Assembly (NCBI GenBank): GCA_028727105.1
Contig: JAQYOU010000042.1
Span: forward strand, 1-62,336
Length of the DNA: 62,336 nt
DNA from: a bacterium
Lineage (GTDB): Bacteria; Bacillota; Clostridia; Lachnospirales; Lachnospiraceae
Direction: 5' to 3'
Shown in pieces: positions 51,412-61,315 of the stretch. Within the stretch, counting starts at the first letter, position 1. Each line of letters starts with the position of its first letter. A program made the position numbers and the translations under genes. The notes under the pieces are model-generated. The model was not told the origin of the DNA. It did no database searches and saw only the letters and a program-made list of their open reading frames with translations.

Positions 51412-52698
51412 CTAGGCAAGAAGCTTCTCCACGCTGGCCAGCTTCACGCAGCAGATGAATACCTTGGCAGCCATCACAAGCTCCTCCATATTCGGATAGG
51501 ACGGTGCCAGACGGATCACACTGTCCTCCGGATCTTTTCCGTAAGGGAAGGGAGCGCCTGCGCCGGTCAATACGACACCGGCCTTCTTTGCCAGCGCAAC
51601 GATGCGCTTCGCGCAGCCCGGCATTGCTGTAAAGCAGATAAAGTAGCCGCCCCTGGGGCTGATCCAGCTTCCGATACCAAGGGGAGTGATCTCCTCCGCA
51701 AGCATCTGCTCTACCTTTTCAAACTTCGGACGCATGATGGCCGCATGCTTCATCATGTGGGCATCCACACCTGCGCGATCCTTTAAGAACTTCACATGAC
51801 GCAGCTGATTGAGCTTGTCATGTCCGATGGTCTGGATGGTCATGATCTTTCTCACGTCCGCAAGATTGTTTTCAGAGGCTGCCATTGCAGAAATTCCAGC
51901 ACCCGCAAAGGTGATCTTTGAGGTGGAAGCAAACTCCAGCACGCGGTCGGGATTTCCCGCCTTTGCGCACTCATCTAAGATATTTAAGAGCTTATCCTGC
52001 TTTTCAGGCTCCTCGTACAGATGATGTACACAGTATGCATTGTCCCAGAAAATGCGGAAATCCTCAGCAGCCGTCTTCATCCTTGCAAAACGGCGGACCA
52101 CCTCATCGGAGTACGAGATACCGGTGGGGTTCGCATACTTGGGCACGCACCAGATACCCTTGATGAGGGGATCGGATGCCACCAGCTTCTCCACAAGATC
52201 CATATCGGGTCCATCCTCCTTTAGAGGAACATTGATCATATCAATGCCGAGACATTCTGTCACTGCAAAATGTCTGTCATAACCGGGAACCGGGCAGAGA
52301 AATTTGATCTTTCCCTGCTGTCCCCAGGGCTTATGGCCGCACACGCCGTGGATCATGGCACGTGCGATGGAATCGAACATGACATTTAAGCTGGCGTTAC
52401 CGAACACGATCACCTGCTCCGGTTCACACTCCATGATCTCTGCCATAAGCTTTTTCGCTTCAGGAAGTCCATCCATCTCACCATAGTTACGACAGTCTGT
52501 GCCATCCTCCGCCAGACAGCTGCTCTTGCTGTCCACAAGATCCATCATCGGCATGGAAAGATCAAGCTGCGCACTCTCCGGCTTTCCGCGAGCCATGTTC
52601 AGCTTCAGCCCGGCCTCCTCAAAGCCCTTATATTCCTTCTGCAGCTTTTCCTGCTCCTGCAGCAGCTCTTCCCTTGTCATTTGTTCGTAAGCCTTCAT
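51412..52698 (-). CDS. PLP-dependent aminotransferase, AspB-like class I
   Basis: 428 residues. LNMARGKPESAQLDLS (glycine-rich start), NYGEMDGLPEAKKLMAEIM, VFGNASLNVMFDSI, IWCVPKYANPTGISY (N-P-T-G), FRIFWDNAYCVHHLY (D...Y) and the PLP lysine in FASTSKITFAGAGISAM. It belongs to the Asp_aminotransf (PF12897-type) group common in Clostridia, likely aspartate:2-oxoglutarate transamination. Its ATG overlaps the rarA stop (ATGA at 52695-52698), so the two genes are translationally coupled. Confidence 0.9.
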   Translation of the reverse strand: MKAYEQMTREELLQEQEKLQKEYKGFEEAGLKLNMARGKPESAQLDLSMPMMDLVDSKSSCLAEDGTDCRNYGEMDGLPEAKKLMAEIMECEPEQVIVFGNASLNVMFDSIARAMIHGVCGHKPWGQQGKIKFLCPVPGYDRHFAVTECLGIDMINVPLKEDGPDMDLVEKLVASDPLIKGIWCVPKYANPTGISYSDEVVRRFARMKTAAEDFRIFWDNAYCVHHLYEEPEKQDKLLNILDECAKAGNPDRVLEFASTSKITFAGAGISAMAASENNLADVRKIMTIQTIGHDKLNQLRHVKFLKDRAGVDAHMMKHAAIMRPKFEKVEQMLAEEITPLGIGSWISPRGGYFICFTAMPGCAKRIVALAKKAGVVLTGAGAPFPYGKDPEDSVIRLAPSYPNMEELVMAAKVFICCVKLASVEKLLA

Positions 52699-54038
52699 TG
52701 TTCTTCCTGCTCCTTTTTCCATTGTTTCAAATCATCTAAATACCTGCGGATCGTCTGCTCATATCCATTGTCAGACGGTTCGTAAAAGACCTCATGTTCC
52801 AGCCCGTCGGGCAGATACTGCTGCGCCACGTAATGATGGGGATATGCATGTGCATATTTGTAACCCACACCATGCCCGAGCTTTCCGGATGACTTGTAAT
52901 GCGCATCCTGCAGATGCACCGGCACCGGCGGTGTCTTTGTATGTGCCACGATGTCCATCGCTTTGCTGATGGCCTCACAGGCCGCATTGCTCTTTGGGGC
53001 GCTGGCAATATAACTCACCGCCTGGGATAAAATGATCTGTGCCTCCGGCATACCCACCCGCTCCACGGCAAGTGCTGCCGCCGTGGCTACCTGCAGCGCC
53101 TGGGGATCCGCGTTTCCAACGTCCTCCGACGCGCAGATCATCATCCGCCTGGCAATAAACTTTACGTCCTCGCCGGCATAAAGCATCCGCGCCAGATAAT
53201 AGACCGCCGCATCCGGGTCCGAGCCGCGCATGCTCTTTATAAATGCGGAGATGGTATCGTAGTGATTATCTCCGTTTTTATCATATTTTAATACCCGTTT
53301 CTGGATACATTCCTGTGCCACCGCAAGAGTGATGTGGATCTTCCCGTCCGAGGGCTCCGGCTCTGTCGTCAGAACACCCAGCTCGATGGCCGTCAGCGCC
53401 GCTCTCGCATCGCCGTTTGCCACGTCTGCCAGAAACTCCTCCGCATCCTCATCAAGCAGTGCACCATAGCTGCCCATACCCTTCTCCCGATCCGTGACCG
53501 CTCGTCTCAAAAGGGTTCGGATGTTATCCTTCGATAAGGGCTTCAGTTCAAAGATGATGGAACGGGAAAGCAACGCTCCGTTCACCTCAAAATACGGATT
53601 TTCCGTCGTCGCGCCGACCAGAATGATCGTTCCGTCCTCTACAAACGGAAGAAGATAATCCTGCTGTCCCTTGTTAAATCGATGAATCTCATCAATAAAC
53701 AGGATCGTCTTCTTTCCATACATGCCCCGGTTGTTTTTCGCCTGCTCCACAACCTCTTCCATGTCCTTCTTTCCGGCGGAGGTGGCGTTTAACTGCGTAA
53801 ATGCAGCACTCGTGGTGTTGGCGATCACCTTGGCAAGGGTTGTCTTTCCGGTACCCGGAGGCCCGTAGAAAATGATGGAGCTGAGCTTGTCCGCCCGGAT
53901 CGCACGATAAAGAAGCTTGTCCTTCCCGATGATATGCTCCTGTCCGACTACCTCCTCTAAGGTCGTCGGGCGCATACGGGAAGCAAGCGGCGATTCCTGC
54001 TCCATATTTTTTTCTCTCATATAATCAAATAAATCCAC
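52695..54038 (-). CDS. rarA: Replication-associated recombination protein A (MgsA/WRNIP1 AAA ATPase)
   Basis: 447 residues. LASRMRPTTLEEVVGQEHII, Walker A IIFYGPPGTGKTTLAKVIAN, TQLNATSAGKKDMEEVVEQA, Walker B TILFIDEIHRFNKGQQDYLL, sensor 1 LVGATTENPYFEVNGALLSR and the C-terminal tetramerisation part (SDPDAAVYYLARMLYAGEDV, YKYAHAYPHHYVAQQYLPDG). It acts at stalled replication forks. The start MDLFDYMREKN is normal for the family. Translationally linked to the aminotransferase gene downstream. Confidence 0.96.
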   Translation of the reverse strand: MDLFDYMREKNMEQESPLASRMRPTTLEEVVGQEHIIGKDKLLYRAIRADKLSSIIFYGPPGTGKTTLAKVIANTTSAAFTQLNATSAGKKDMEEVVEQAKNNRGMYGKKTILFIDEIHRFNKGQQDYLLPFVEDGTIILVGATTENPYFEVNGALLSRSIIFELKPLSKDNIRTLLRRAVTDREKGMGSYGALLDEDAEEFLADVANGDARAALTAIELGVLTTEPEPSDGKIHITLAVAQECIQKRVLKYDKNGDNHYDTISAFIKSMRGSDPDAAVYYLARMLYAGEDVKFIARRMMICASEDVGNADPQALQVATAAALAVERVGMPEAQIILSQAVSYIASAPKSNAACEAISKAMDIVAHTKTPPVPVHLQDAHYKSSGKLGHGVGYKYAHAYPHHYVAQQYLPDGLEHEVFYEPSDNGYEQTIRRYLDDLKQWKKEQEEQ

Positions 54039-54323
54039 TGATCTATCACCGTAACCGCCTGATACCTTTGCAGTTACTTATCCCCTTTTTGTAGCCCGGA
54101 TTTCGGCGAATGCACATTTTGCAGTTTTATTATGCCAAAAATGCAAATCGGCTTTTCCGGCCGCCTTTTCAAAGATACATGATGTTCCCCCATTTTTCAA
54201 GTGTTTTCGGGCATTTTTTGGAAAAAATTCAGTTTTTGTAGACCTTGATAGAAATGACCGTTTTGCAAGTTCGTTCCTTGTGCAAATTCATCACAGACAA
54301 AATCAACGCCCTTTCGTAACCCT
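54039..54323. other. Gap between rarA and the deacetylase gene
   Basis: 285 bp with no gene. The minus strand must carry the rarA promoter, but no convincing pair of boxes was seen. CGTTTTGCAAGTTCGTT at 54259-54275 nearly repeats 22260-22276. Confidence 0.5.
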
Positions 54324-55145
54324 TTATGCAAGCAGCAGCTCCTCCACCGTCACAAACGTATACCCTTGCTTCTGCAGCGTGTCGATGATCGTGAACGCTG
54401 CCTGCACCGAGGACTTTGAGGCGTCATGGAGCAGAATGATACTGTTTTCTTCCACTTTATTTAACACGCGCTGCACGACAAGGTCGCTGTTTGTGGTAGC
54501 CCAGTCCCGCGGATCAATGTCCCACAAAACTTCGACCATCTGTACCTCATAGTCAAGGTCCTTTTTCCAACAGCCGAAGGGAGGGCGGATGTAACTGGCA
54601 TCATGCCCTGTAGCGCGGTAAATAGCACCGTTGGTCCGATTGATCTGTTCCAATGCCTGTGCATCACTGAGCTGGCAGAGATTGACATGTTTGTATGCAT
54701 GTACGCCGATCAGATGCCCCTCCTCACTGGCTCGTTTTACCAGCTGCGGGTAACGCTCCACCTCGGAGCCCAGCACAAAAAAGGTCGCCTTGACGCCACG
54801 CTCCTTCAGTCCGTCCAACAGCATTCCGGTGTAATCTGCATTCGGTCCGTCATCAAAGGTGAGCGCCACTTTTTTGATCTCTTCGTCCTTTTGTGTTTCT
54901 TTTGTCAGCGTATTTCCATCAGCCGTCTGCGATTGTATGGATATGCGCTCTTCGCGCTCCCAGTGGGTTTGCAGGGAAGTCTGTGCTGTCTGCTCCGGTT
55001 GACTCTGACGCGATGCATTCTCCCGATCCGCCTGCACATATTCCATCACAATCGCCGCAAGGATCCCGACCGCAAGCGCACCGAAAAAGGGCAGAAAGCC
55101 GCGCACGATCTTTCGTATCATATCATCCATCCGAAAATAATTCAT
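54324..55145 (-). CDS. Membrane-anchored polysaccharide deacetylase (NodB family)
   Basis: 273 residues. A signal-anchor helix (FLPFFGALAVGILAAIVMEY) is followed by a ~70-residue linker and the NodB domain: VALTFDDGPNADYTGMLLD (metal aspartate pair), KATFFVLGSEVERYPQLVKR, HLIGVHAYKHVNL (H-x3-H metal site), YIRPPFGCWKKDLDYEVQMV and NSIILLHDASKSSVQAAFTI. It de-N-acetylates peptidoglycan or another exported glycan outside the membrane. The start is uncertain: the ATG at 55145 and two later ATGs (five and eight codons on) are all possible, and no good RBS is seen. The T-run of the preceding terminator touches the ATG at 55145. Confidence 0.9.
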   Translation of the reverse strand: MNYFRMDDMIRKIVRGFLPFFGALAVGILAAIVMEYVQADRENASRQSQPEQTAQTSLQTHWEREERISIQSQTADGNTLTKETQKDEEIKKVALTFDDGPNADYTGMLLDGLKERGVKATFFVLGSEVERYPQLVKRASEEGHLIGVHAYKHVNLCQLSDAQALEQINRTNGAIYRATGHDASYIRPPFGCWKKDLDYEVQMVEVLWDIDPRDWATTNSDLVVQRVLNKVEENSIILLHDASKSSVQAAFTIIDTLQKQGYTFVTVEELLLA

Positions 55146-55198
55146 AAAAAATGCCCGCTGCATACATTTGGTTTATTGTATGCAACAGACACTTTTTC
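55145..55198 (-). terminator. Terminator of the GH31 gene, abutting the deacetylase start
   Basis: On the minus strand GTTGCATAC pairs with GTATGC around a short loop. An outer imperfect AAAAAGTG/CATTTTTT stem ends in six T. The last T precedes the ATG at 55143-55145. Confidence 0.7.
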
Positions 55199-55203
55199 AA
55201 TGA

Positions 55204-57192
55204 TTATTTCAATTTCCTATAATTTGACGAATGATCGTAATCCTTATGAATGCCATCATCCTCATACAAGGTGTATTCCGCTCCTTCAAAGCCTAAGAGC
55301 TCCAGATGCTCCGTATCGATCTGTGCTACGCACTGTGCCGCTTTTGCGACAGGAATACATTTGCCGGCGCGGATAAACAGCGGCACCTCATCCAGCGCGA
55401 CTTCCACATAATGATGTCCTTTGTCCAGCACTTCTTCGGTGTACACCCCGTCTTTTCCAAACTTAACAAACTTCATCTTCTCCGGCAGATACACGTAACG
55501 GCCCCTCGCATTCTGCGTATACACCGGCGCGATCATGATCTCGTTTCCGATCATCATCTGATCCTCCACACGAAGTGCTATTTTATCATCCGGATACACA
55601 AACGCCAGCGGCTTAAAATACAGATCATCGCCAAGTGCAGCCTTCATATATTCACTGTAAAGATAAGGCACGAGGCGATAGCGTGTCTCGATGATTCCCC
55701 TGAAATCCTCGATCCGTTCAAACTGGTACGGCTCCTGCTCTCTTGTCCAGATCGCCGCATGGTTTCGCATCAGCGGAGTAAAGACACCCAGCGCCAGCCA
55801 GCGCAGCACCAGATCTCTCGTGGCATCCGCACCGAATCCACCCAGATCCGCTCCTGTGTATAGGAAACCGCACATGTTCAAGGAGGGCATCATCTTCAGA
55901 TTCAGCAGAAGGTGCGACCACCAGGACATGTTGTCTCCGGTCCAGATGCCGCCATAACGGTGCATCCCAACATAAGAGGAACGGGAGAACATGAGAAAAC
56001 GCCGGTCCGGATCGATCTGCTCAAAAGCTTCTCCTGCTGCCCTTGTCATATTGTAGCCGTAAAGATTATGCAGCTTGTCGTGACGGATCTTCTCTCCGCC
56101 TACATTATGATAAAACCGTTTGTAGTCCTCCGGATTGTTGGCCAAAGCCTCCACCTGTGCGCCCAATTCATTTTTGGGAATATCAGTTTCCCCGGGCTCT
56201 ATGTATTTGCCGATCGACTGCTTTAATTCCTCCATCCCTTCTTTTGAATAAAAGATGGCAGGCTCATTCATATCATTCCAAAAGCCTTCGATGCCCTGAT
56301 CGATCAGGAAACGGTACTGATCGCCGAACCACCTTCTCGCCTCAGGATTCAGAACATCCGGAAAATGGGTATATCCGGGCCACACGGCTGCAGCAAAGTC
56401 ACTGCCATCCTCCCGCTTGCAGAAGTAATTGTTTTTTACGCCCTCTTCATAAACGCTGTAGCCGTCTTCGATCTTGACTCCCGCATCGATGATAGGCACC
56501 AAGCGGATATCCTGATCCTTCATCTTCTGCACAAAGCCGGCAAAATCAGGAAACTCCGTTTCGTTGACCGTGAAATCCTTATAATCCTGCATATAATCGA
56601 TATCCATGTAGATCATGTCCAGCGGGATCCGGTTCTCCCGGTATCCCTTTGCGACTTTTTCAAAATCTTCCCTTTTCTTATAGCCCCAGCGGCTCTGTCC
56701 GAGACCGAATGCAAACTTGGGCGGAATATAGCTTCTTCCGATCAGTCCGCGGAACTGTTTCACAATGTCATACGCATTTGCTCCCTCGATCACATACACA
56801 TACAGATCTGCGCGCTCACAGCTGACTGTCATCATATTCTCTCTAGTGTATCCGATATCAAACACCATTTTGGACGGATAGTCGAAAAACAATCCCACAT
56901 TCTGTTCCCCTGAGATCACGACAAAATTATGCGCCCCGTACAGGGAACGTTTGTCCTCCGTATGCTTGGGATCATCCGTACAGTCACTGATATAGCAATA
57001 GCCTCGCTTATTCAATCCACGGTTCGCCTCACCGAGACCATACACGATATCATCCTCTGCCAGCTGATAAGTAAACGAAAAGCCTTCTTCTAAGGATATT
57101 TTTCCGTAGGATGGCAAGCCTGTCTCAGCTGCTACTTCTTTTATGACCGCCTCTGTCTCAAAGGGCGTTCCATACACATATTTACGTACCAC
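55204..57192 (-). CDS. Alpha-glucosidase, GH31
   Basis: 662 residues. The N-terminal beta domain contains DIVYGLGEANRGLNKRGYCY. The barrel follows: PPKFAFGLGQSRWGYKKRED, LDMIYMDIDYMQDYKDFTV, the nucleophile aspartate in GIEGFWNDMNEPAIFYS, RSSYVGMHRYGGIWTGDNMS with the acid/base aspartate, and GADLGGFGADATRDLVLRWL. It ends in C-terminal beta domains. It releases glucose from alpha-glucosides; no signal peptide, so it is intracellular. It starts with GTG, with AAGGAG ten bases upstream. It follows the CapA-like gene and may be cotranscribed with pepD and that gene. Confidence 0.94.
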   Translation of the reverse strand: MVRKYVYGTPFETEAVIKEVAAETGLPSYGKISLEEGFSFTYQLAEDDIVYGLGEANRGLNKRGYCYISDCTDDPKHTEDKRSLYGAHNFVVISGEQNVGLFFDYPSKMVFDIGYTRENMMTVSCERADLYVYVIEGANAYDIVKQFRGLIGRSYIPPKFAFGLGQSRWGYKKREDFEKVAKGYRENRIPLDMIYMDIDYMQDYKDFTVNETEFPDFAGFVQKMKDQDIRLVPIIDAGVKIEDGYSVYEEGVKNNYFCKREDGSDFAAAVWPGYTHFPDVLNPEARRWFGDQYRFLIDQGIEGFWNDMNEPAIFYSKEGMEELKQSIGKYIEPGETDIPKNELGAQVEALANNPEDYKRFYHNVGGEKIRHDKLHNLYGYNMTRAAGEAFEQIDPDRRFLMFSRSSYVGMHRYGGIWTGDNMSWWSHLLLNLKMMPSLNMCGFLYTGADLGGFGADATRDLVLRWLALGVFTPLMRNHAAIWTREQEPYQFERIEDFRGIIETRYRLVPYLYSEYMKAALGDDLYFKPLAFVYPDDKIALRVEDQMMIGNEIMIAPVYTQNARGRYVYLPEKMKFVKFGKDGVYTEEVLDKGHHYVEVALDEVPLFIRAGKCIPVAKAAQCVAQIDTEHLELLGFEGAEYTLYEDDGIHKDYDHSSNYRKLK

Positions 57193-57240
57193 GTTTCTTA
57201 TTCTCCTTCAGTCGATGAATCAATGATCACTATTTTTTTA

Positions 57241-58398
57241 TCATCTTCTAAAAAGGTAGTCAACCACCTTTGTCAGTTTACTTCGTTTCCAGTCTTCCTT
57301 TTCGGCAAGCGCTGCATAGGGAACGATCACAGAAAGATCCATATGCGCCCCCTCATCGTAGCCGTCGGGTTCGGTGCTGAAATAGTAAGCGTCCCAGACC
57401 TCCTGACTGGCATTCGTAAACCGCTCCGGCTCCAGATAGATCATTTTTTTGCGCTCCTCTTCCATGAACACGCTGGAGGCAAGGGGTGAAAGAAGCCGGT
57501 ACTCGTCCTCTCTGACATCCGCAAAGATCGCCGGAAGCGCTCCTTCCTCAATGCGCTCCTCACCACGGATGATCTTTGTTCCCTTTGCCTCAAAGGTCAT
57601 CGTCTCCTCTGTAAAATGAACCTTCAGCAACACCCCGATATCCGTGTAGGGATGCGCTCTCTGATAATCCGTATCAAAGATAAAGTTGCCAAGGGAATAA
57701 AAGATCGCCTTGCCATCCGCAAAGGTCTCATAATTTTCCGGCACATGGGGATGATGGGCGACCACCAGATCCGCTCCCAGTTCCAGATACTTCAGATAGC
57801 GGTCCCTCGTATACGGATTTGGAAGATCTGCAAACTCCTCACCTCCGTGAGCTACGATGATGCACCAGCGATGCGCTTTTTTCACCTCTTTGATCCGCTC
57901 TGAAATAAGGTTCAGATCATCCCACCGGAAAACTCCCGGTTCCTCTTTTCCCGCAGGGATACATTCCTTCATATAAGCCACACCAAACATACCGATGCCG
58001 CCTGCTTCCTCAAAATAAACCGGCTCGGAAGCCTCTCTTTCATTGACTCCGGCGCCAATGGTCCGGCATCCCATCTCCGACGCAATTTTTCTTGTGGACA
58101 CCAGTCCCTCCGGTCCTGCATCCATGATGTGGTTATTGCTGATGTTCCACACATCACTTTTGATCGCCTCCAGGACACAGGTCGCTTCCGGATTCATGGT
58201 GTGAAAAAAGACTCCCCGTCCCTGGGTATCCTCTCCTTCATACAGAGCCCCTTCCACATTTGCTACTACATGATCCGAGTCTCTTAAAAAATCCAGTACT
58301 CCTTTAGAAAGAAGGCCTGGATCTGTCCAGCGTCCCGCCATATATCTGTCAAATCCGATATCGCCGGTAAAGGCGATGGAACATTTCTTCTTTGTCAT
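57241..58398 (-). CDS. CapA family metallophosphatase-like protein
   Basis: 385 residues of PGA_cap (CapA) fold: IAFTGDIGFDRYMAGRWTDP, HVVANVEGALYEG, WNISNNHIMDAGPEGLVSTR, TIGAGVNEREA, IIVAHGGEEFADLPNPYTRD, ADLVVAHHPHVPENYETFAD and IFYSLGNFIFDTDY. These are the metal ligands of the calcineurin-like family. CapA proteins are linked to poly-gamma-glutamate capsules, but many soluble members without a signal peptide, like this one, have unknown targets. GGGAGG precedes the ATG. It lies 13 bp after pepD. Confidence 0.9.
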   Translation of the reverse strand: MTKKKCSIAFTGDIGFDRYMAGRWTDPGLLSKGVLDFLRDSDHVVANVEGALYEGEDTQGRGVFFHTMNPEATCVLEAIKSDVWNISNNHIMDAGPEGLVSTRKIASEMGCRTIGAGVNEREASEPVYFEEAGGIGMFGVAYMKECIPAGKEEPGVFRWDDLNLISERIKEVKKAHRWCIIVAHGGEEFADLPNPYTRDRYLKYLELGADLVVAHHPHVPENYETFADGKAIFYSLGNFIFDTDYQRAHPYTDIGVLLKVHFTEETMTFEAKGTKIIRGEERIEEGALPAIFADVREDEYRLLSPLASSVFMEEERKKMIYLEPERFTNASQEVWDAYYFSTEPDGYDEGAHMDLSVIVPYAALAEKEDWKRSKLTKVVDYLFRR

Positions 58399-58411
58399 AG
58401 GTTCCTCCCGT

Positions 58412-59857
58412 CTATGCAGTCAATGTTTGTAAGGTTTCTAAAAGCAATCTCCAGATCCTTCCCGTAGACTGAATATGCAGCCGTTCCCGCGGTGTATGGA
58501 TCTCCGTCAGATCCGGTCCAATGGAAACGCAATCCAGCTGAGGCAGCTTTCCGGAAAGGATCCCGCATTCCAGACCTGCGTGAAGTGCCTCTACCTTGGG
58601 TTCTTCCCCATATACCGTCCGAAATGCTTCTGTCATCACATCCCTAAGCGGAGAAACGGGCTTATACTCCCATGCAGAGTAAGAAGATGCAACAGTCACC
58701 TCCGCACCCAGTATCTTACATAACGCCTGAAGCTTTGCCAGCACCTCCCGATTTTGTGAATTCACGGAAGAACGGAGCATCGCACTGCAGACAACGTCAT
58801 CCCCTTCCAAATAAATCCTGCCGATATTTAAAGATGTCTGGACCAACCCCGGAACGTCCGCGCTCATCACCTGAACACCATTGGGCGCGCAGAACAAAAA
58901 ACAGATGATCCGTTCCGTCAGACTCCGGTCAAACGCAGTTTCTTCTGTTTCCACCTCTTCTGATACATGCAGCTCAATATCCGGATCCGTACTGTAAAAC
59001 TCCTGTTCCACAGCCTTTCTGATGACATCGACAGCCTCAAATGCTTTTTCCGGATCACGGGCGATGATCCGCGCTTTGGCATTCCTTGGAATGGCATTGT
59101 CCTTGGAGCCACCGTGAATATCGGAAATCCTACACTCTGTGACCTGGCTGATCTCAAATAATACTCTGCCCAACAGGTTATTTGCATTGGCGCGCCCCAG
59201 ATGGATCTCTTCCCCGGAATGTCCGCCCTGCAGCCCCTCTACAGATATGGTAAAAGCTTTTCCAGCAAATGTTTCACGCTGCAGCGGAAAACGGAAGAAG
59301 GGACGGATGGATCCCGCGCAGCTGACCGTCAGCACCTTGTCCTTCTCAGAATCAATATTAATCATGCAATCAGACTTCAGATCCGATGCATCCAGTGCCA
59401 GTGCACCTTTCAAACCGACTTCCTCATCTACCGTAAATACACATTCCAACGGGCCGTGGCAGATACTGTCATCATCCAGCACGGCCAGCGCCATAGCCAA
59501 CGCGATCCCGTCATCTCCGCCAAGGGTCGTGCCGCGGGCACCGATCAGATCTCCCTCCACAAAAAGGTCCAGCCCCTCCGTCTCCATGTTTTTATCGCAA
59601 TCATCCTCCTGCTCACACACCATATCCATATGTCCCTGAAGCATGACCGTCGGAGCAGCTTCATATCCCGGCGAGGCATCCTTCCAGATGATCACATTGT
59701 TCCATTCATCCTGACGGTACTTCAGATCATGTGCGACGGCAAACTTCTTCAGATAATCACTGATCGCTTTTGTGTTTCCGGATCCATGCGGGATCTGACA
59801 GATCTCTTCAAAATATCGAAATACCGACTTTGGTTCCAAATCAGTTAAAACACCCAT
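58412..59857 (-). CDS. pepD: Aminoacyl-histidine dipeptidase (M20, PepD)
   Basis: 481 residues. ICQIPHGSGNTKAISDYLKK, TVMLQGHMDMVCEQ (metal histidine and catalytic aspartate), TTLGGDDGIALAMALAVLDD (bridging aspartate), VFTVDEEVGLKGALALDASD (catalytic glutamate pair), INIDSEKDKVLTVSCAGS, a dimerisation lid (FTISVEGLQGGHSGEEIHLG) and the C-terminal ALHAGLECGILSGK and IHTPRERLHI. It cleaves carnosine-like and other dipeptides in the cytoplasm. AAAGGAA precedes the ATG. First of the pepD, capA-like, GH31 run. Confidence 0.95.
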   Translation of the reverse strand: MGVLTDLEPKSVFRYFEEICQIPHGSGNTKAISDYLKKFAVAHDLKYRQDEWNNVIIWKDASPGYEAAPTVMLQGHMDMVCEQEDDCDKNMETEGLDLFVEGDLIGARGTTLGGDDGIALAMALAVLDDDSICHGPLECVFTVDEEVGLKGALALDASDLKSDCMINIDSEKDKVLTVSCAGSIRPFFRFPLQRETFAGKAFTISVEGLQGGHSGEEIHLGRANANNLLGRVLFEISQVTECRISDIHGGSKDNAIPRNAKARIIARDPEKAFEAVDVIRKAVEQEFYSTDPDIELHVSEEVETEETAFDRSLTERIICFLFCAPNGVQVMSADVPGLVQTSLNIGRIYLEGDDVVCSAMLRSSVNSQNREVLAKLQALCKILGAEVTVASSYSAWEYKPVSPLRDVMTEAFRTVYGEEPKVEALHAGLECGILSGKLPQLDCVSIGPDLTEIHTPRERLHIQSTGRIWRLLLETLQTLTA

Positions 59858-60011
59858 AAAAAATTCCTTTCGTAACTGTTCCGTACCTTCACAGATACTT
59901 TCTCTAAAATAATTGCGGCGAATAAAAAAACGTTTCTTTTATAGCATATCCGTTCTCTTATTCGCCGAAAAATTACTCATTTGTGACTATTTCTACCGAA
60001 AACATTTTCTA

Positions 60012-61184
60012 CTACGCAAGCATAGACATGATTCTTGCACATAAGATCGCTACCGGTGTTCCGATCACATAGCCGACCAAAGCCATCAGAATACCAACAG
60101 GAACAAGCGCTCCGGAATAAGAACCGGCGAGAACAGGTGCAGATGCGGTACCACCGATATTTGCCAATGAAGCGACTCCCGCTGTAAACATATCCAGCTT
60201 GATCAGCTTGCAGATGATCAGCATCAGGATCGTATGGATCAGGAGTACGATAAATCCTGTGATGATCCATGCGGGCGCATCACCAAGCTCCAAAAGACTT
60301 GCACGTGAAGCCAGAAGTCCGATCACTGTGTATAAGAACAGATTCGATACTTCACTGGAACCTGCTACCTTTCCAAGGGGTGTCACTGCTGCGATAAGTG
60401 CCAATCCGGTTACGATCAGAACGATCCAGGTTGCCTTATCTGAAAAACCGGTCAGATCATAAAGCATGGTACCAATGTTGGATGCAACCGCACTTACCAG
60501 CAAGGAGGTACCGATCAAGAGGATCAGGCTCTGGAAGGTAATCGGTTTTGTATTTGATTTTGCTTCCTCTTCCAGTCTTACAGATACTTCATCAAGTGCT
60601 CTTGTATCTGCTTTGGTCCATTTATTGAACTTCGGTGCCAGCTGGATCGCCCACAGAAGGAACATTACCCAGAGTGAATAGTCGATGGAATCGATCACCA
60701 GCGCATATCCCATATCTGCTTCACTGATATCAAGGGCGGTCTGTACCGCAACCATGTTACCGCTTCCGCCGATCCATGAACCACAGAGAGCTCCCAGACC
60801 CATCCATGCATCACTGCCGATCACACCCTTCATTAAAAGAAATGCAACGATAAAACCTACGACGATCGTTGCTGTAGCAGATAACACACCGATCAGCATT
60901 TTCGGTCCTAATTTGATGACCTTTCGGATGTCACATCTCAAAAGCATTGCAAAGATCATCGCATAAGTCATGTTATTCTTCAAAGCGCTGTACGCCGGCT
61001 TTGTAGCCTCCATGTCCCATACCTTCAGTGTACAAAGTAACATGGCGATCAGGTAACAAAGAACAACCGCAGGTACATAACTAAAGAATTTTTTCATTGC
61101 TCCTGTCGAAGACTTGTCCAGTGTTACCAGGACTGCTGCCATAAAGATGAGGACAGCAACATAAGTAAACCCATTTGTAATCAT
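60012..61184 (-). CDS. DUF819 family integral membrane protein
   Basis: 390 residues, about ten membrane helices, with the DUF819 signature parts: NMTYAMIFAMLLRCDIRKVI, MGLGALCGSWIGGSGNMVAV, YALVIDSIDYSLWVMFLLWA and the mirrored ASLANIGGTASAPVLAGSYS. The inverted glycine-rich loops suggest a secondary transporter fold related to glutamate:Na+ or YjcL-like carriers. The substrate is unknown; the nearby dipeptidase hints at amino acids or peptides, which is inference. AAAGGAG 7 nt before the ATG at 61184 sets the start over a TTG two codons earlier. Confidence 0.88.
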   Translation of the reverse strand: MITNGFTYVAVLIFMAAVLVTLDKSSTGAMKKFFSYVPAVVLCYLIAMLLCTLKVWDMEATKPAYSALKNNMTYAMIFAMLLRCDIRKVIKLGPKMLIGVLSATATIVVGFIVAFLLMKGVIGSDAWMGLGALCGSWIGGSGNMVAVQTALDISEADMGYALVIDSIDYSLWVMFLLWAIQLAPKFNKWTKADTRALDEVSVRLEEEAKSNTKPITFQSLILLIGTSLLVSAVASNIGTMLYDLTGFSDKATWIVLIVTGLALIAAVTPLGKVAGSSEVSNLFLYTVIGLLASRASLLELGDAPAWIITGFIVLLIHTILMLIICKLIKLDMFTAGVASLANIGGTASAPVLAGSYSGALVPVGILMALVGYVIGTPVAILCARIMSMLA

Positions 61185-61275
61185 TTCCAATCTCCTTTAC
61201 ATTTTTTTACATTACTGTACATATCATATATGAAAACGACAAAAAATGCAATTATTTTGTATGAAATTGCCTATA

Positions 61276-61315
61276 GAACCTGCCATCGGCAGCTTCTCAC
61301 GGATGCATGGCAACA
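61276..61315. repeat. 40-bp repeat D, copy 2
   Basis: Matches 51266-51305 at 37 of 40 positions, including the CTGCC/GGCAG inner stem and the GGATGCATGGCAACA end. As with copy 1 it lies immediately downstream of a minus-strand terminator, here that of clpB. Confidence 0.75.

Noticed and set aside
54603-55376. Plus-strand open frame of 257 codons over the deacetylase and GH31 end
   Set aside because: It lies opposite two well-supported genes, has no family resemblance and no RBS; its His/Cys/Arg-rich translation is typical of an antisense shadow.
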